The position numbers and the translations under genes are program-made. From positions 1 through 14,991 of the forward strand of contig DAHXOM010000124.1 of NCBI GenBank assembly GCA_027364825.1: DNA of 14,991 nucleotides, in the 5' to 3' direction. Shown here piece after piece: positions 1-7,204 of this stretch. This DNA is from a bacterium. GTDB taxonomy: Bacteria; JAMCPX01. How positions within the stretch are numbered: position 1 is the first letter of the stretch; each line of letters opens with the position of its first letter. Below the pieces are notes generated by a model. The model saw nothing but the letters and a program-made list of their open reading frames with translations, searched no databases and had not been told where the DNA came from.

Positions 1-53
1 GTTTTATAGCGATAGAATATCTGTCCTGGAATACTGGGAATTTTCTAACGGGG
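1..53. repeat. right part of a CCCCGTTAGAAA-family palindromic element (left edge cut off)
   Basis: Positions 1-51 match positions 861-911 at 49 of 51 bases, with differences only at positions 13 and 34. The segment ends in TTTTCTAACGGGG (41-53), the inverted form of the CCCCGTTAGAAAA that starts the copy at 817. The element therefore very likely continues to the left of the window. It sits directly upstream of the PilZ gene. Confidence 0.75.
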
Positions 54-99
54 TTTATTTCTTTCTTTTAGTATGCTAATCTTCTTACAAGAGTTTCAA

Positions 100-816
100 A
101 TGGATAAATATTTTGAAATTACTTTGATTGTCCCTTATGTGTCCCAGAAATCTGAGATGCTGGTGGCGTTTTTGCTGAACACAAGGAAAGAATATCCTCC
201 TTCCGTGCTCAAAGAAATAAACCTGTACAGCTGGTCTTCAAGCGATACCATGGGAATATCTCTGTCTTTTGATTTTTCTTCTTTTCTTCCGCACTACCTT
301 GATAAAATTTCTTCATGGTCTGAAAAGTTAGAGGCAAAGATGTATAACCTGATGATGATGGGGGAAAAGGAGAGAGAGGCTTTTAAGAGCAAACTACCCT
401 TAACTTCAGACGTGAAATTTGCAGGGGACTTCGACATTCCGGCTGCCCTGAAAAGTATCCTCACGAGGACCAATGCAACCACAGGAAGAAAGTTTCCCAG
501 ATACACCATATCCATTAAGGTTACCTTCAAATCAAAAGAACAATTTATCGAGGATTATGCAAAGGATATTTCCAAGGGAGGTATATTTGTAGCTACGGAC
601 AACCCGCTTCCCCTGGAATCAAAAATAGAGCTTGTATTGTCTTTGCCGGATTCGAAAAACGAGGTAAAAATTATCTGCGAGGTAGTGCATGTTTTCAGCA
701 GCGACCAGGCTAAACTCCTCGACAATAAACGAGTAGCCGGTATGGGGGTGCAGTTTTTGGAATTCGAAGGGGACGGACAAAAGGTCCTGGAAGCATACTT
801 CAAATCCCTGAACTAG
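100..816 (+). CDS. PilZ-domain protein, probable cyclic-di-GMP effector
   Basis: A 238-residue cytoplasmic protein with a C-terminal PilZ domain (about residues 125-235) and a roughly 120-residue N-terminal region I do not recognise. The two c-di-GMP binding motifs are present: RxxxR as R130-K-F-P-R134 and DxSxxG as D156-I-S-K-G-G161. The C-terminal part resembles the PilZ subfamily common in myxobacteria and other deltaproteobacteria. PilZ proteins bind c-di-GMP and alter the activity of a partner; the partner is not evident here. The reading frame also opens at an ATG at 73, but that codon has no ribosome binding site. The ATG at 100 has a modest AAGAG six bases upstream, so I prefer it. 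The gene stands alone on the plus strand between two palindromic elements, and its TAG stop touches the next element at 817. A functional link to the Tad pilus is possible but is inference only. Confidence 0.85.
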   Translation: MDKYFEITLIVPYVSQKSEMLVAFLLNTRKEYPPSVLKEINLYSWSSSDTMGISLSFDFSSFLPHYLDKISSWSEKLEAKMYNLMMMGEKEREAFKSKLPLTSDVKFAGDFDIPAALKSILTRTNATTGRKFPRYTISIKVTFKSKEQFIEDYAKDISKGGIFVATDNPLPLESKIELVLSLPDSKNEVKIICEVVHVFSSDQAKLLDNKRVAGMGVQFLEFEGDGQKVLEAYFKSLN

Positions 817-911
817 CCCCGTTAGAAAATGTGTAGATAGAACGGCATCATGGTCAGATAGTTTTATAGCGAGAGAATATCTGTCCTGGAATAATGGGAA
901 TTTTCTAACGG
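817..911. repeat. 95-bp palindromic element A, CCCCGTTAGAAA family
   Basis: The element has perfect 12-bp terminal inverted repeats: CCGTTAGAAAAT at 819-830 and its complement at 900-911. A further inner pair, GGTCAGATA at about 852-860 against TATCTGTCC at about 879-887, has one mismatch, so the single strand could fold into a long interrupted hairpin. Its right half (861-911) is 49/51 identical to positions 1-51. It encodes nothing recognisable. It may act as a non-autonomous mobile repeat (MITE- or REP-like) and could also help end transcription of the PilZ gene. Confidence 0.7.
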
Positions 912-958
912 CCAAGTAGAGTTCTACGGACATGCCCGTTAGTATCAAAGGTGGTTTA
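912..958. other. spacer between elements with an inverted half-site
   Basis: This spacer contains CCGTTAG (936-942), which is inverted to CTAACGG (905-911) at the end of element A. Between them is a small hairpin, GTAGA (916-920) and TCTAC (923-927). I see no gene. It may be the remnant of another copy of the repeat family. Confidence 0.4.
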
Positions 959-1038
959 CCCCGTTAGAAATGCCCTCATTCAAATCGGATACAGAAGACC
1001 ATATCGTTTCGTTCTAATTTAGGACATTTCTAACGGGG
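959..1038. repeat. 80-bp palindromic element B, CCCCGTTAGAAA family
   Basis: Perfect 14-bp terminal inverted repeats, CCCCGTTAGAAATG at 959-972 and its complement at 1025-1038, extend on both sides with mismatches. The interior differs from element A, so the two copies share ends rather than sequence. The right end abuts the TAA stop (1041-1039) of the methyltransferase gene, placing the element between two convergent genes, where a hairpin could serve as a terminator. Confidence 0.7.
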
Positions 1039-1707
1039 TTAATCCGCAATCATATATTCCATCAGGCCGAAGAGCAGGAGTGAATCCCTTTTTAACCTGC
1101 GCACGGTTGCAAACCCTGCCTGCTTGAGCAATGCCGGTATCTCTCCCTTTATGTTGGAGTCAACCGCGTCACTGTTTGAATAGGCGTGCTTTTCGAAAAA
1201 CAAAAATGGCGATGCCATCAGCTTTATAAAGACGTTCGATGGTTCTCCTATATCGAAAATAAGAAATTTTCCGCCCGGCTTGAGGACACGCCGGATCTCC
1301 CGGAACCCCTGCTTCTTTACGCTTACAGGAAGGTGGTGTGCCATGAGTGTGGAATATACCTTGTCGAAGGATGCGTCTTGAAAGGGGATTTTTTCTATGG
1401 CGGCAAGCCGGAAGTCTATTGTTAATTTCAGTTTGTCTGCCTTGTGCTTTGCCACGGCGATCATGTTCGCAGACGGATCGATTCCCGCAACCGCGCCCTG
1501 CTTTCCGACCAGGGGCTTGATGAGGCAGGCAAGCTCTCCCGTGCCGCAGCCCACATCAAGGACACGTTCGCCCTGCTGCGGCGGCAGTACTTTGAGCGTC
1601 TTCGCACTGCGGTACCTGCTGACCGTAAAAAAATCAAAGGTCTTTGCAGGATGTCTTAATATATTGCCCTCTGTTTCCAGGTCTTTTAACACTTTCTTAT
1701 CATTCAT
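1039..1707 (-). CDS. class I SAM-dependent methyltransferase
   Basis: A 222-residue soluble methyltransferase of the Methyltransf_11/UbiE-like type. Motif I is VLDVGCGTG at residues 49-57, the acidic residue after strand 2 is D77 in GIDPS, and the RVLKPGGKFLIFD motif lies at about 140-152. The fold is clear but the substrate cannot be told from sequence. A longer frame opens at 1773 inside the preceding gene. The ATG at 1707 is preferred because AAGGAGGG lies five bases upstream and overlaps the end of the upstream gene, leaving one base between that gene's TAA and this ATG. The pair is therefore translationally coupled. The TAA stop lies directly against palindromic element B. Confidence 0.85.
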   Translation of the reverse strand: MNDKKVLKDLETEGNILRHPAKTFDFFTVSRYRSAKTLKVLPPQQGERVLDVGCGTGELACLIKPLVGKQGAVAGIDPSANMIAVAKHKADKLKLTIDFRLAAIEKIPFQDASFDKVYSTLMAHHLPVSVKKQGFREIRRVLKPGGKFLIFDIGEPSNVFIKLMASPFLFFEKHAYSNSDAVDSNIKGEIPALLKQAGFATVRRLKRDSLLLFGLMEYMIAD

Positions 1708-1708
1708 T

Positions 1709-2428
1709 TTAACCCTCCTTCTCTTTCTCCATAGCTTTCTTCTTGAGTCCTTTGGGCATTTTTTCAATGGCATACCGTAGAGCCGTACGGGGCATTATAG
1801 CTTTTTTCTTCATGATGTAATCAAAAATTTCTTTCCGGTGTGTATGGCTCGCCGCCTTGAGCAGCCAGCCATAGCCCTTTTGTACCAGGTCGTCCTGATC
1901 CAAGAGCAGGATATCGGCAATTTCCAGAATATCCTTTAAAAATTTCCCCTGTTTGGCAGGAACAATAAGCGATACCGCAGAGGCCCGGCGCACCCAACGG
2001 TTTTTCGATGCTGCCCAATCTTTTAAACCCGGCATCTGTTCAGGATACATTTCCATAAAAGCGCCGACCGTATGATTGCAAAGGGTATCGCACGATGCCC
2101 AGTTACCGACAAAATTATTTATCCATTTTTCGAATACTTTGAAATCCTCCGGTCTGAAATCCTTGCGGACGGAATAAGCCCAGAGGCATGCAATAAATGA
2201 TTCTTCCAGATAGCCCGATCTCCAGAACTCTTCGCATAAATCAAAAACTTCTGTTTTCTTTTGGTCTTTGATTTCTTTCAAGAATGCTTTCCCGATTTTG
2301 ATTGCAACCGGGGTTTTTACTCCGTACAGCTTGATTTTTTCTTTAAAAAAACGGCGGTTGCTTTTTTTTGTCTTTGGGTCGCTGTTTCTCTTCAGCTCCC
2401 GGCGGATGCTATTGACTATACTGCTCAT
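1709..2428 (-). CDS. AlkD-like DNA alkylation repair protein (HEAT-like repeats)
   Basis: A 239-residue protein of the DNA alkylation repair family, all-helical HEAT-like glycosylases that remove bulky or cationic alkylated bases such as 3- and 7-methylpurines without flipping the base. Residues W110 and D114 (in NWASCD), R148 and W188 (in GYGWLL) fall where the Bacillus cereus AlkD residues W109, D113, R148 and W187 are expected, so the active site appears intact. Length matches the family. It is the first gene of a two-gene unit with the methyltransferase. The start at 2428 has no strong ribosome binding site; an AAGGAG lies too far upstream, so the start is less certain than the product. 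Confidence 0.88.
   Translation of the reverse strand: MSSIVNSIRRELKRNSDPKTKKSNRRFFKEKIKLYGVKTPVAIKIGKAFLKEIKDQKKTEVFDLCEEFWRSGYLEESFIACLWAYSVRKDFRPEDFKVFEKWINNFVGNWASCDTLCNHTVGAFMEMYPEQMPGLKDWAASKNRWVRRASAVSLIVPAKQGKFLKDILEIADILLLDQDDLVQKGYGWLLKAASHTHRKEIFDYIMKKKAIMPRTALRYAIEKMPKGLKKKAMEKEKEG
1714..1720 (-). promoter_or_regulatory. ribosome binding site fixing the methyltransferase start
   Basis: AAGGAGG on the minus strand, five to six bases before the ATG at 1707 and inside the last codons of the upstream gene. It selects 1707 over the upstream in-frame ATG at 1773. Confidence 0.7.
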
Positions 2429-2456
2429 GGTTTGCTTTTCCGGCTCCTTATTCGGA

Positions 2457-2485
2457 ATAGGCCTTATAGATCATATACGACCTAT
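2457..2485. repeat. 29-bp dispersed repeat with inverted ATAGG/CCTAT ends
   Basis: This 29-base block starts ATAGG and ends TATACGACCTAT. It matches 7127-7155 inside cpaC at 23 of 29 positions. It lies in the 80-base gap between the end of tadC and the alkylation repair gene. It can pair end to end but has no following T-run, so I do not call it a terminator. Confidence 0.5.
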
Positions 2486-2508
2486 CCCTGCCAGAAAATC
2501 AAGTATTC

Positions 2509-3384
2509 TTAAAACAGCTTCCCCCGCAGGGCCTGCACTGCGAACGAACCGAAGAGCAGGAGGAACACGGAGATGAAGATAAATAATAAGGGAAAGGTCA
2601 TCTTCACTGGCGCCTCCATGGCGAGCTTCTCCGCCCTCTGGAACCGCCGTGTCCTGAACTCCTGCGACTGGATCCTCAATGTCCTCGCAAGCCCGGACCC
2701 GAGCTCGTCACTCTGGATAATGGCATTTACCAGGGATGTGATCTCAGGTATGCCGACGCGTCCTGACATATCGGTCAAGGCCTGCCTGCGTGCCTTTCCC
2801 ATCCTGAGCTCCTGCAAGAATTGAAAAAGCTCAATGTTCAATATGCCTTTCTTTGATTTCTCGACGACCCTGCTTACACTTCCGGTCAGATCAAGCCCTG
2901 CTTCAATGGACAGGGTAAGCAGGTCGAGGGTGTACGGAAGTTCTTTCAAGATGCTGTTCCTGCGCTTCTTATAGAGCTCCCGTAACCACAGGTCCGGATA
3001 AAAAAATCCCGCGATGCAAAGTATCAAGGTAACGGAAATCGAGAAGCCGAGTGCCAACGAGATAATGACCATACATAAAGCTGCAAGTTCTTTCAGCGCA
3101 AGAAACTCTTCAGGTGTCAGGCACAGCGGCTCTCCTGCAAGCAAAAGCCGTCTCTTTGTCCTGGAAAAGTAGCCGGACAGCTTATCCTTTTTGGGATGAA
3201 TACTTATCATAAAGCCCGCTCCCCTTACAAAAATTCTGAATAAGGGGGAACGCATAAGGGTTTCTCTTGCCGGTTTTATTCTGCCCTGTCTTTCTGCCGC
3301 TCCTTTTTCAAGAAGGGCTGTTGTTATCATAGACGCGCACAGACCCGCGAATAGGCTTGTCAGCAGGATATACCCGACACTCAT
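2509..3384 (-). CDS. tadC: Tad pilus inner-membrane platform protein TadC
   Basis: A 291-residue inner-membrane protein of the type II secretion F (GspF/PilC) superfamily. With TadB it forms the platform on which the CpaF ATPase acts to add pilin subunits. Membrane segments are seen at the N-terminus (after MSVGY), near residues 95-125 and at the C-terminus (about 265-285). The cytoplasmic F domain (about 145-255) contains the LTLSIEAGLDL and DELGSGLARTLRIQ stretches typical of TadC. It begins inside the tadB stop (ATGA, 4-base overlap) and is the last gene of the pilus operon. Length is usual for the family. Confidence 0.92.
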   Translation of the reverse strand: MSVGYILLTSLFAGLCASMITTALLEKGAAERQGRIKPARETLMRSPLFRIFVRGAGFMISIHPKKDKLSGYFSRTKRRLLLAGEPLCLTPEEFLALKELAALCMVIISLALGFSISVTLILCIAGFFYPDLWLRELYKKRRNSILKELPYTLDLLTLSIEAGLDLTGSVSRVVEKSKKGILNIELFQFLQELRMGKARRQALTDMSGRVGIPEITSLVNAIIQSDELGSGLARTLRIQSQEFRTRRFQRAEKLAMEAPVKMTFPLLFIFISVFLLLFGSFAVQALRGKLF

Positions 3385-4232
3385 ACATCTATCCTTATTA
3401 TCTTTGCTATAAAAAATGTGCCTATGGCTTCAAACAGGGCGATGATAAACAGGATAGCCCAGCCGATCGGGTCATTGAACAGGGGCATGATAAGGTTCGG
3501 ATCAAGCTTATAGAGTATAAAGCCGAGTGCAATAGGCATAAGCCCTATGACAATGCCCTGCATGCGCCCCTGTGCGGTAAGTGCCTTTATCTTGCCCTGG
3601 ATGGTATTGCGTTCCCTCAGTGTGTCCGCAATACTGTCGAACATCTCGGACAGGTTGCCGCCCGCATCCTTTACAACATTCGTTGCTGTTACAAATAAAT
3701 TAAGATCCTCACTATCAACCCTTTCCCCAAGGTTTACGAGCGCCAGTTCCAGCGGCACGCCAAGGGCAATTTCCTTGCCGACCATGGACAGCTCCTGTGA
3801 GAGTGGTACCGGATACTGTCCGGCCACCCTCGCAATTGCCTGCTGAAGCGACAGGCCGGATTTCAGGGCATTGCTGATAATGCCGATTGCATCGATAAAC
3901 TGCTCATTGATCAGCCTTAAGCGCCTCTTGCGCATGATGGTGATCCACAGCTTTGACAGGAGCAAGCCTGCTGGAGATACAACTAGCCCTGCAATTGCAC
4001 TGCCTGTTACAGCAGAGATAAGAACAAACACAACAAAGCATGAGGTGATGTTGAGATAGAAGAGCTTCTGGGGCTCCATCTTTACATAAAGCTCGTCAAG
4101 TTCTTTGACCTGACTGGCAACCCTATTGATATAGGCTTCGGTACTATATTCAAGAATGGTAGTACCTTCAAAGACCATAATGAATATACTGATGCCTGCA
4201 AGTATTGTTGCCCCGAGCATCAGAAATATCAT
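3381..4232 (-). CDS. tadB: Tad pilus inner-membrane platform protein TadB
   Basis: A 283-residue integral membrane protein of the GspF superfamily and the usual partner of TadC. An N-terminal hydrophobic segment (residues 1-24) is followed by a second around 65-92. The F domain runs from about residue 110 to 230 and includes FIDAIGIISNALKSGLSLQQA and the KDAGGNLSEMFDSIA stretch. Two C-terminal membrane segments follow (about 225-280). It overlaps cpaF by ATGA on one side and tadC by ATGA on the other, so translation of all three is likely coupled. Confidence 0.92.
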   Translation of the reverse strand: MIFLMLGATILAGISIFIMVFEGTTILEYSTEAYINRVASQVKELDELYVKMEPQKLFYLNITSCFVVFVLISAVTGSAIAGLVVSPAGLLLSKLWITIMRKRRLRLINEQFIDAIGIISNALKSGLSLQQAIARVAGQYPVPLSQELSMVGKEIALGVPLELALVNLGERVDSEDLNLFVTATNVVKDAGGNLSEMFDSIADTLRERNTIQGKIKALTAQGRMQGIVIGLMPIALGFILYKLDPNLIMPLFNDPIGWAILFIIALFEAIGTFFIAKIIRIDV

Positions 4233-5896
4233 TGGAAGATCTCCTGCGGCACATCGACACGGTGTGCGCGTAGTTCTTCGACAAACTTCGGAACAAAACC
4301 TGTCGATTTGAACCTGCCCATGATTTTTCCGTCCGGATCGACCCCGCTTGTTTCAAACAAAAAAATATCCTGAAGTATAATAGTATCACCTTCCATGCCC
4401 TGGACTTCAGAAACTGCCGATATACGCCTTACCCCGTCCTTGAACCTCGTTTGCTGAACAATAAGATCGATGGAAGACTTTATCTGCTCTTTTATCGCCT
4501 TCATGGGCAGTTCCATACCGGACATCAAGACCATTGTTTCAAGCCTTGATAAGGCATCCCTGGGGCTGTTTGCATGAAGCGTTGTAAGCGACCCATCATG
4601 GCCGGTGTTCATTGCCTGAAGCATATCAAGTGCCTCTCCACCCCTGCACTCGCCGACGATGATCCTGTCCGGCCGCATTCGTAAAGCATTCCGTACAAGC
4701 TCACGTATGGTTATTTCACCTCTGCCTTCTGTGTTTGCGGGTCTCGACTCAAGGGAGACAACATGAGGTTGGTTGAGTTTTAGTTCTGCAGAATCTTCTA
4801 TAGTGAGGATCCGCTCATCAGCGGGTATAAAGTTTGAAAGCACATTGAGCAGTGTTGTTTTACCGGAACCAGTACCGCCTGACACAACAACATTCTTTCT
4901 TGTCCGTATGGTTATCTCGAGAAAAGCCGCTATCTTTTCCGTAAGTGAGCCGAATCTTATAAGATCATGGATCGTGTAAGGTGTTTTGGAGAACTTTCTT
5001 ATGGTGATGGTCGGCCCCTTTATTGCAAGGGGAGGGATTATTACATGCACCCTTGACCCGTCCTTTAAACGCGCATCTACCGTTGGTGAGCTTTCGTCTA
5101 TCCTCCTTCCGATAGGAGAAACAATCCTTTCAATAACATTCAGTATTGCTCTGTCGGATGAAAATCTAAGATGGGTCCTTTCAAGCCTGCCGTTTTTCTC
5201 TATGTAGATCTGATCTTTTGCGTTTACCATGATCTCATTAATAGTTTTATCTTCGAGTAATGGCTCTAATGAGCCAAGTCCGAGGGCTTCGTCGATTATG
5301 TCCTTGACCAGGCTTGCTTCGTCGATTTGACCATCTAAGGTATTACAAGCTTTCAATTTACAGATAATACTCTTTATAGTGTCGATAGCCTTGCGGCGTA
5401 CCTCCCCTGTCTTCAATTTTGAAAGATCAATATTTTTAAGATCAAGCTCATCAAGCAGCTGCCCGTGTATCTCCTGCTTTAGCTTGTCCAGCTTTTCTGC
5501 ATTTTTGTTTTGCTGTACGGAATAGGGGAGGGCAGGTTCATGTATGAGATCAGGATGATTTGTTTTTTCTTCCGGAAATTCTCGAGTTCCATTGGTCTGT
5601 CCTATATTCACCATGTGTTTTACAAAAACTTCATGAAATCCTATTTTTAGCCTATCACCTTCATGTAAGATCACAGGTTCTGATAACAGCCGTTCATTGT
5701 AAAATGTTCCGTTAGAGCTATTCAAATCAACCGCCAGCCAGGTGTTGTCTTGATTGTATATCTTCAGATGCTTCCTTGAACACAGGTTGTCTTCAAGTTT
5801 TATGTCTGCATCTTTTGATCTGCCGATAATCACCTGCGACTCTAAAATTCTTGTAAGTATAGTTGTATCTCTATGAACAATTTTTATCTCAAGCAT
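4229..5896 (-). CDS. cpaF: FHA-domain CpaF/TadA pilus assembly ATPase
   Basis: A 555-residue cytoplasmic secretion ATPase that powers Tad pilus assembly. It has an N-terminal forkhead-associated domain (about residues 1-95; GRS at 25-27, SRKH at 40-43, NSSNGT at 59-64), a linker of about 45 residues, then the CpaF region. Catalytic features are complete: Asp box around DESSPTVDARL (267-277), Walker A GGTGSGKT (340-347), Walker B RIIVGE (411-416) and His box GHDGSLTTLHA (432-442). CpaF proteins without FHA are about 100 residues shorter. FHA domains bind phosphothreonine peptides, so the ATPase may be controlled or localised by a Ser/Thr kinase; that is inference. The gene starts three bases after the cpaC stop and has a weak ribosome binding site, suggesting coupling. 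No cpaE/tadZ gene lies between cpaC and cpaF. Confidence 0.94.
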   Translation of the reverse strand: MLEIKIVHRDTTILTRILESQVIIGRSKDADIKLEDNLCSRKHLKIYNQDNTWLAVDLNSSNGTFYNERLLSEPVILHEGDRLKIGFHEVFVKHMVNIGQTNGTREFPEEKTNHPDLIHEPALPYSVQQNKNAEKLDKLKQEIHGQLLDELDLKNIDLSKLKTGEVRRKAIDTIKSIICKLKACNTLDGQIDEASLVKDIIDEALGLGSLEPLLEDKTINEIMVNAKDQIYIEKNGRLERTHLRFSSDRAILNVIERIVSPIGRRIDESSPTVDARLKDGSRVHVIIPPLAIKGPTITIRKFSKTPYTIHDLIRFGSLTEKIAAFLEITIRTRKNVVVSGGTGSGKTTLLNVLSNFIPADERILTIEDSAELKLNQPHVVSLESRPANTEGRGEITIRELVRNALRMRPDRIIVGECRGGEALDMLQAMNTGHDGSLTTLHANSPRDALSRLETMVLMSGMELPMKAIKEQIKSSIDLIVQQTRFKDGVRRISAVSEVQGMEGDTIILQDIFLFETSGVDPDGKIMGRFKSTGFVPKFVEELRAHRVDVPQEIFQ

Positions 5897-5899
5897 AGA

Positions 5900-7201
5900 T
5901 CAGTCCATTGGATCATACCCAAGGGATTTGTTTGCATCGTTATATCTCCGGTTCATATCCTTTATTCTGGTTGTATCAATACTTCCAGGTCTTATGATTG
6001 CCGGTGTTATAAACACAAGGAACTGTGATTGGGAGTACTGGTATTTTCTGGACTTAAACAACTCACCCAAAATGGGTATGCTCCCTATTAAAGGAAACTT
6101 TGCAACACTTTTAAACCCCTTATCATTTAAAAGCTCAGACAAAACCAGTGTCTCACCCTGTGTCAGATTTACAACTGTTTCTGTTTTTCTTGTGACGAAT
6201 GCGGGCAGATTTATACCATTTGCAGAGACGGCATTTGCCATATCAATATCGCTTGTCTCTGCATGTATTTTAAGACTTATATTGTTAAACTCGTCGGTTG
6301 CAGGCTGTATATTAAGGATCACTCCAAACTCTTTCCAGTTTACGTTTGTTTGTCCCAGAGTCGATGTGGTTGGTATCGGGATTTCACCGCCTGCTATAAA
6401 ACTTGCTTGATCGCCTGAGCGGCAAACAAGCACCGGGTTGCTCAAAACCCTGCCAAGATTATTATTCACCATCATATTAAACACAAAGCCGAAATCAGAG
6501 AGTATAGAGCCTGCAATGGAAAAGGCTCCTATGCGGGGCTGACTATCTATTGCAGGATACGCACCCTTGAACTCGGTTGATAGGGGAATTGTCTGAGGCC
6601 AGCCAATGCCGATATTTTTTGCAAATCCCTTGTCAACCTCCATCATCTTAACATCTATCTGTACCATCTTATCAAGGCGTACAGCATTTTTCTTTACAAA
6701 ATTAATCACCTGAGGGTACAGAGAAATTACTTTCTCTATTTTGTCATAATCATCGGCTTTTATTACCTGACCTCCAAGCACAACCCTGTTGCCGATAACA
6801 TTTACCGTTACACCTTCGACGCCGTATAAGAGTTCCTTAACATCAAAAGCTACAAGCTTGAGGTCTTCTATAGTTACCCGTATCGTGTAGTCCCTTTTTT
6901 TACCCGAGACCTGCCATACGGACAGGTTTGTTATGCCTCTTGATATGCCCGTGACCATAAGTTGGCTGCTGTTTATAACCTTTACGCTTGCTATTGTTGC
7001 ATCGCCGATTGCAACCTTTGATATGTTTGATTGTTCTATAACCCTGCTTTGTCCCTGCACAAGGGATATTATGTTTTGGTCGGCATGGGCAATCTGTGAT
7101 ATTAAACCAAGCAAGCAAATCAGAAAATAGGTCCTATAAGACCTATACGACCTATTTGTCCTATTTTTTCTATTATTCCTGTTTCTTCGATTTTCACCCA
7201 T
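5900..7201 (-). CDS. cpaC: Tad pilus outer-membrane secretin CpaC/RcpA
   Basis: A 433-residue secretin that forms the outer-membrane channel of the pilus. After the signal peptide there is an N-terminal pilus-formation domain (about 42-112), a BON-like domain (about 117-168) and the secretin domain (about 235-415), with typical stretches such as GEIPIPTTS and PLIGSIPILGELFKSR. The start at 7201 is fixed: GGAG lies about eight bases upstream, and no other Met follows before the mature part. The signal peptide is odd. Residues 4-25 are an Arg/Asn/Tyr-rich n-region encoded by a 9-bp tandem array, before a short hydrophobic core (26-36) and a likely cleavage at AHA-D (40/41). It follows cpaB after three bases. 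Confidence 0.94.
   Translation of the reverse strand: MGENRRNRNNRKNRTNRSYRSYRTYFLICLLGLISQIAHADQNIISLVQGQSRVIEQSNISKVAIGDATIASVKVINSSQLMVTGISRGITNLSVWQVSGKKRDYTIRVTIEDLKLVAFDVKELLYGVEGVTVNVIGNRVVLGGQVIKADDYDKIEKVISLYPQVINFVKKNAVRLDKMVQIDVKMMEVDKGFAKNIGIGWPQTIPLSTEFKGAYPAIDSQPRIGAFSIAGSILSDFGFVFNMMVNNNLGRVLSNPVLVCRSGDQASFIAGGEIPIPTTSTLGQTNVNWKEFGVILNIQPATDEFNNISLKIHAETSDIDMANAVSANGINLPAFVTRKTETVVNLTQGETLVLSELLNDKGFKSVAKFPLIGSIPILGELFKSRKYQYSQSQFLVFITPAIIRPGSIDTTRIKDMNRRYNDANKSLGYDPMD
7127..7193. repeat. 9-bp tandem array within the cpaC signal-peptide coding region
   Basis: About seven degenerate 9-bp units (for example GTCCTATAA, GACCTATAC, GACCTATTT, GTCCTATTT on the plus strand, from 7131) encode repeats of the type [N/Y]-R-[S/T/N] as codons 4-25 of cpaC. 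The first 29 bases (7127-7155) have perfect 7-bp inverted ends and resemble the repeat at 2457-2485. The reading frame is kept because the unit is a multiple of three. Confidence 0.75.
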
Positions 7202-7204
7202 TCC

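Noticed and set aside
905..942. Integron attC site (CTAACGG ... CCGTTAG with an inner hairpin) making the PilZ gene a cassette
   Set aside because: The cores do not fit GTTRRRY/RYYYAAC, the segment is shorter than known attC sites, and the repeated unit has GTTAG at its outer left end, the reverse of an attC. No integrase is present.
2457..2485. Terminator after tadC
   Set aside because: The ends can pair, but the stem is interrupted and there is no T-run on either strand, so it is listed only as a repeat.
5928..6410. Plus-strand open frame of 160 codons
   Set aside because: It is fully antisense to the conserved secretin domain of cpaC.
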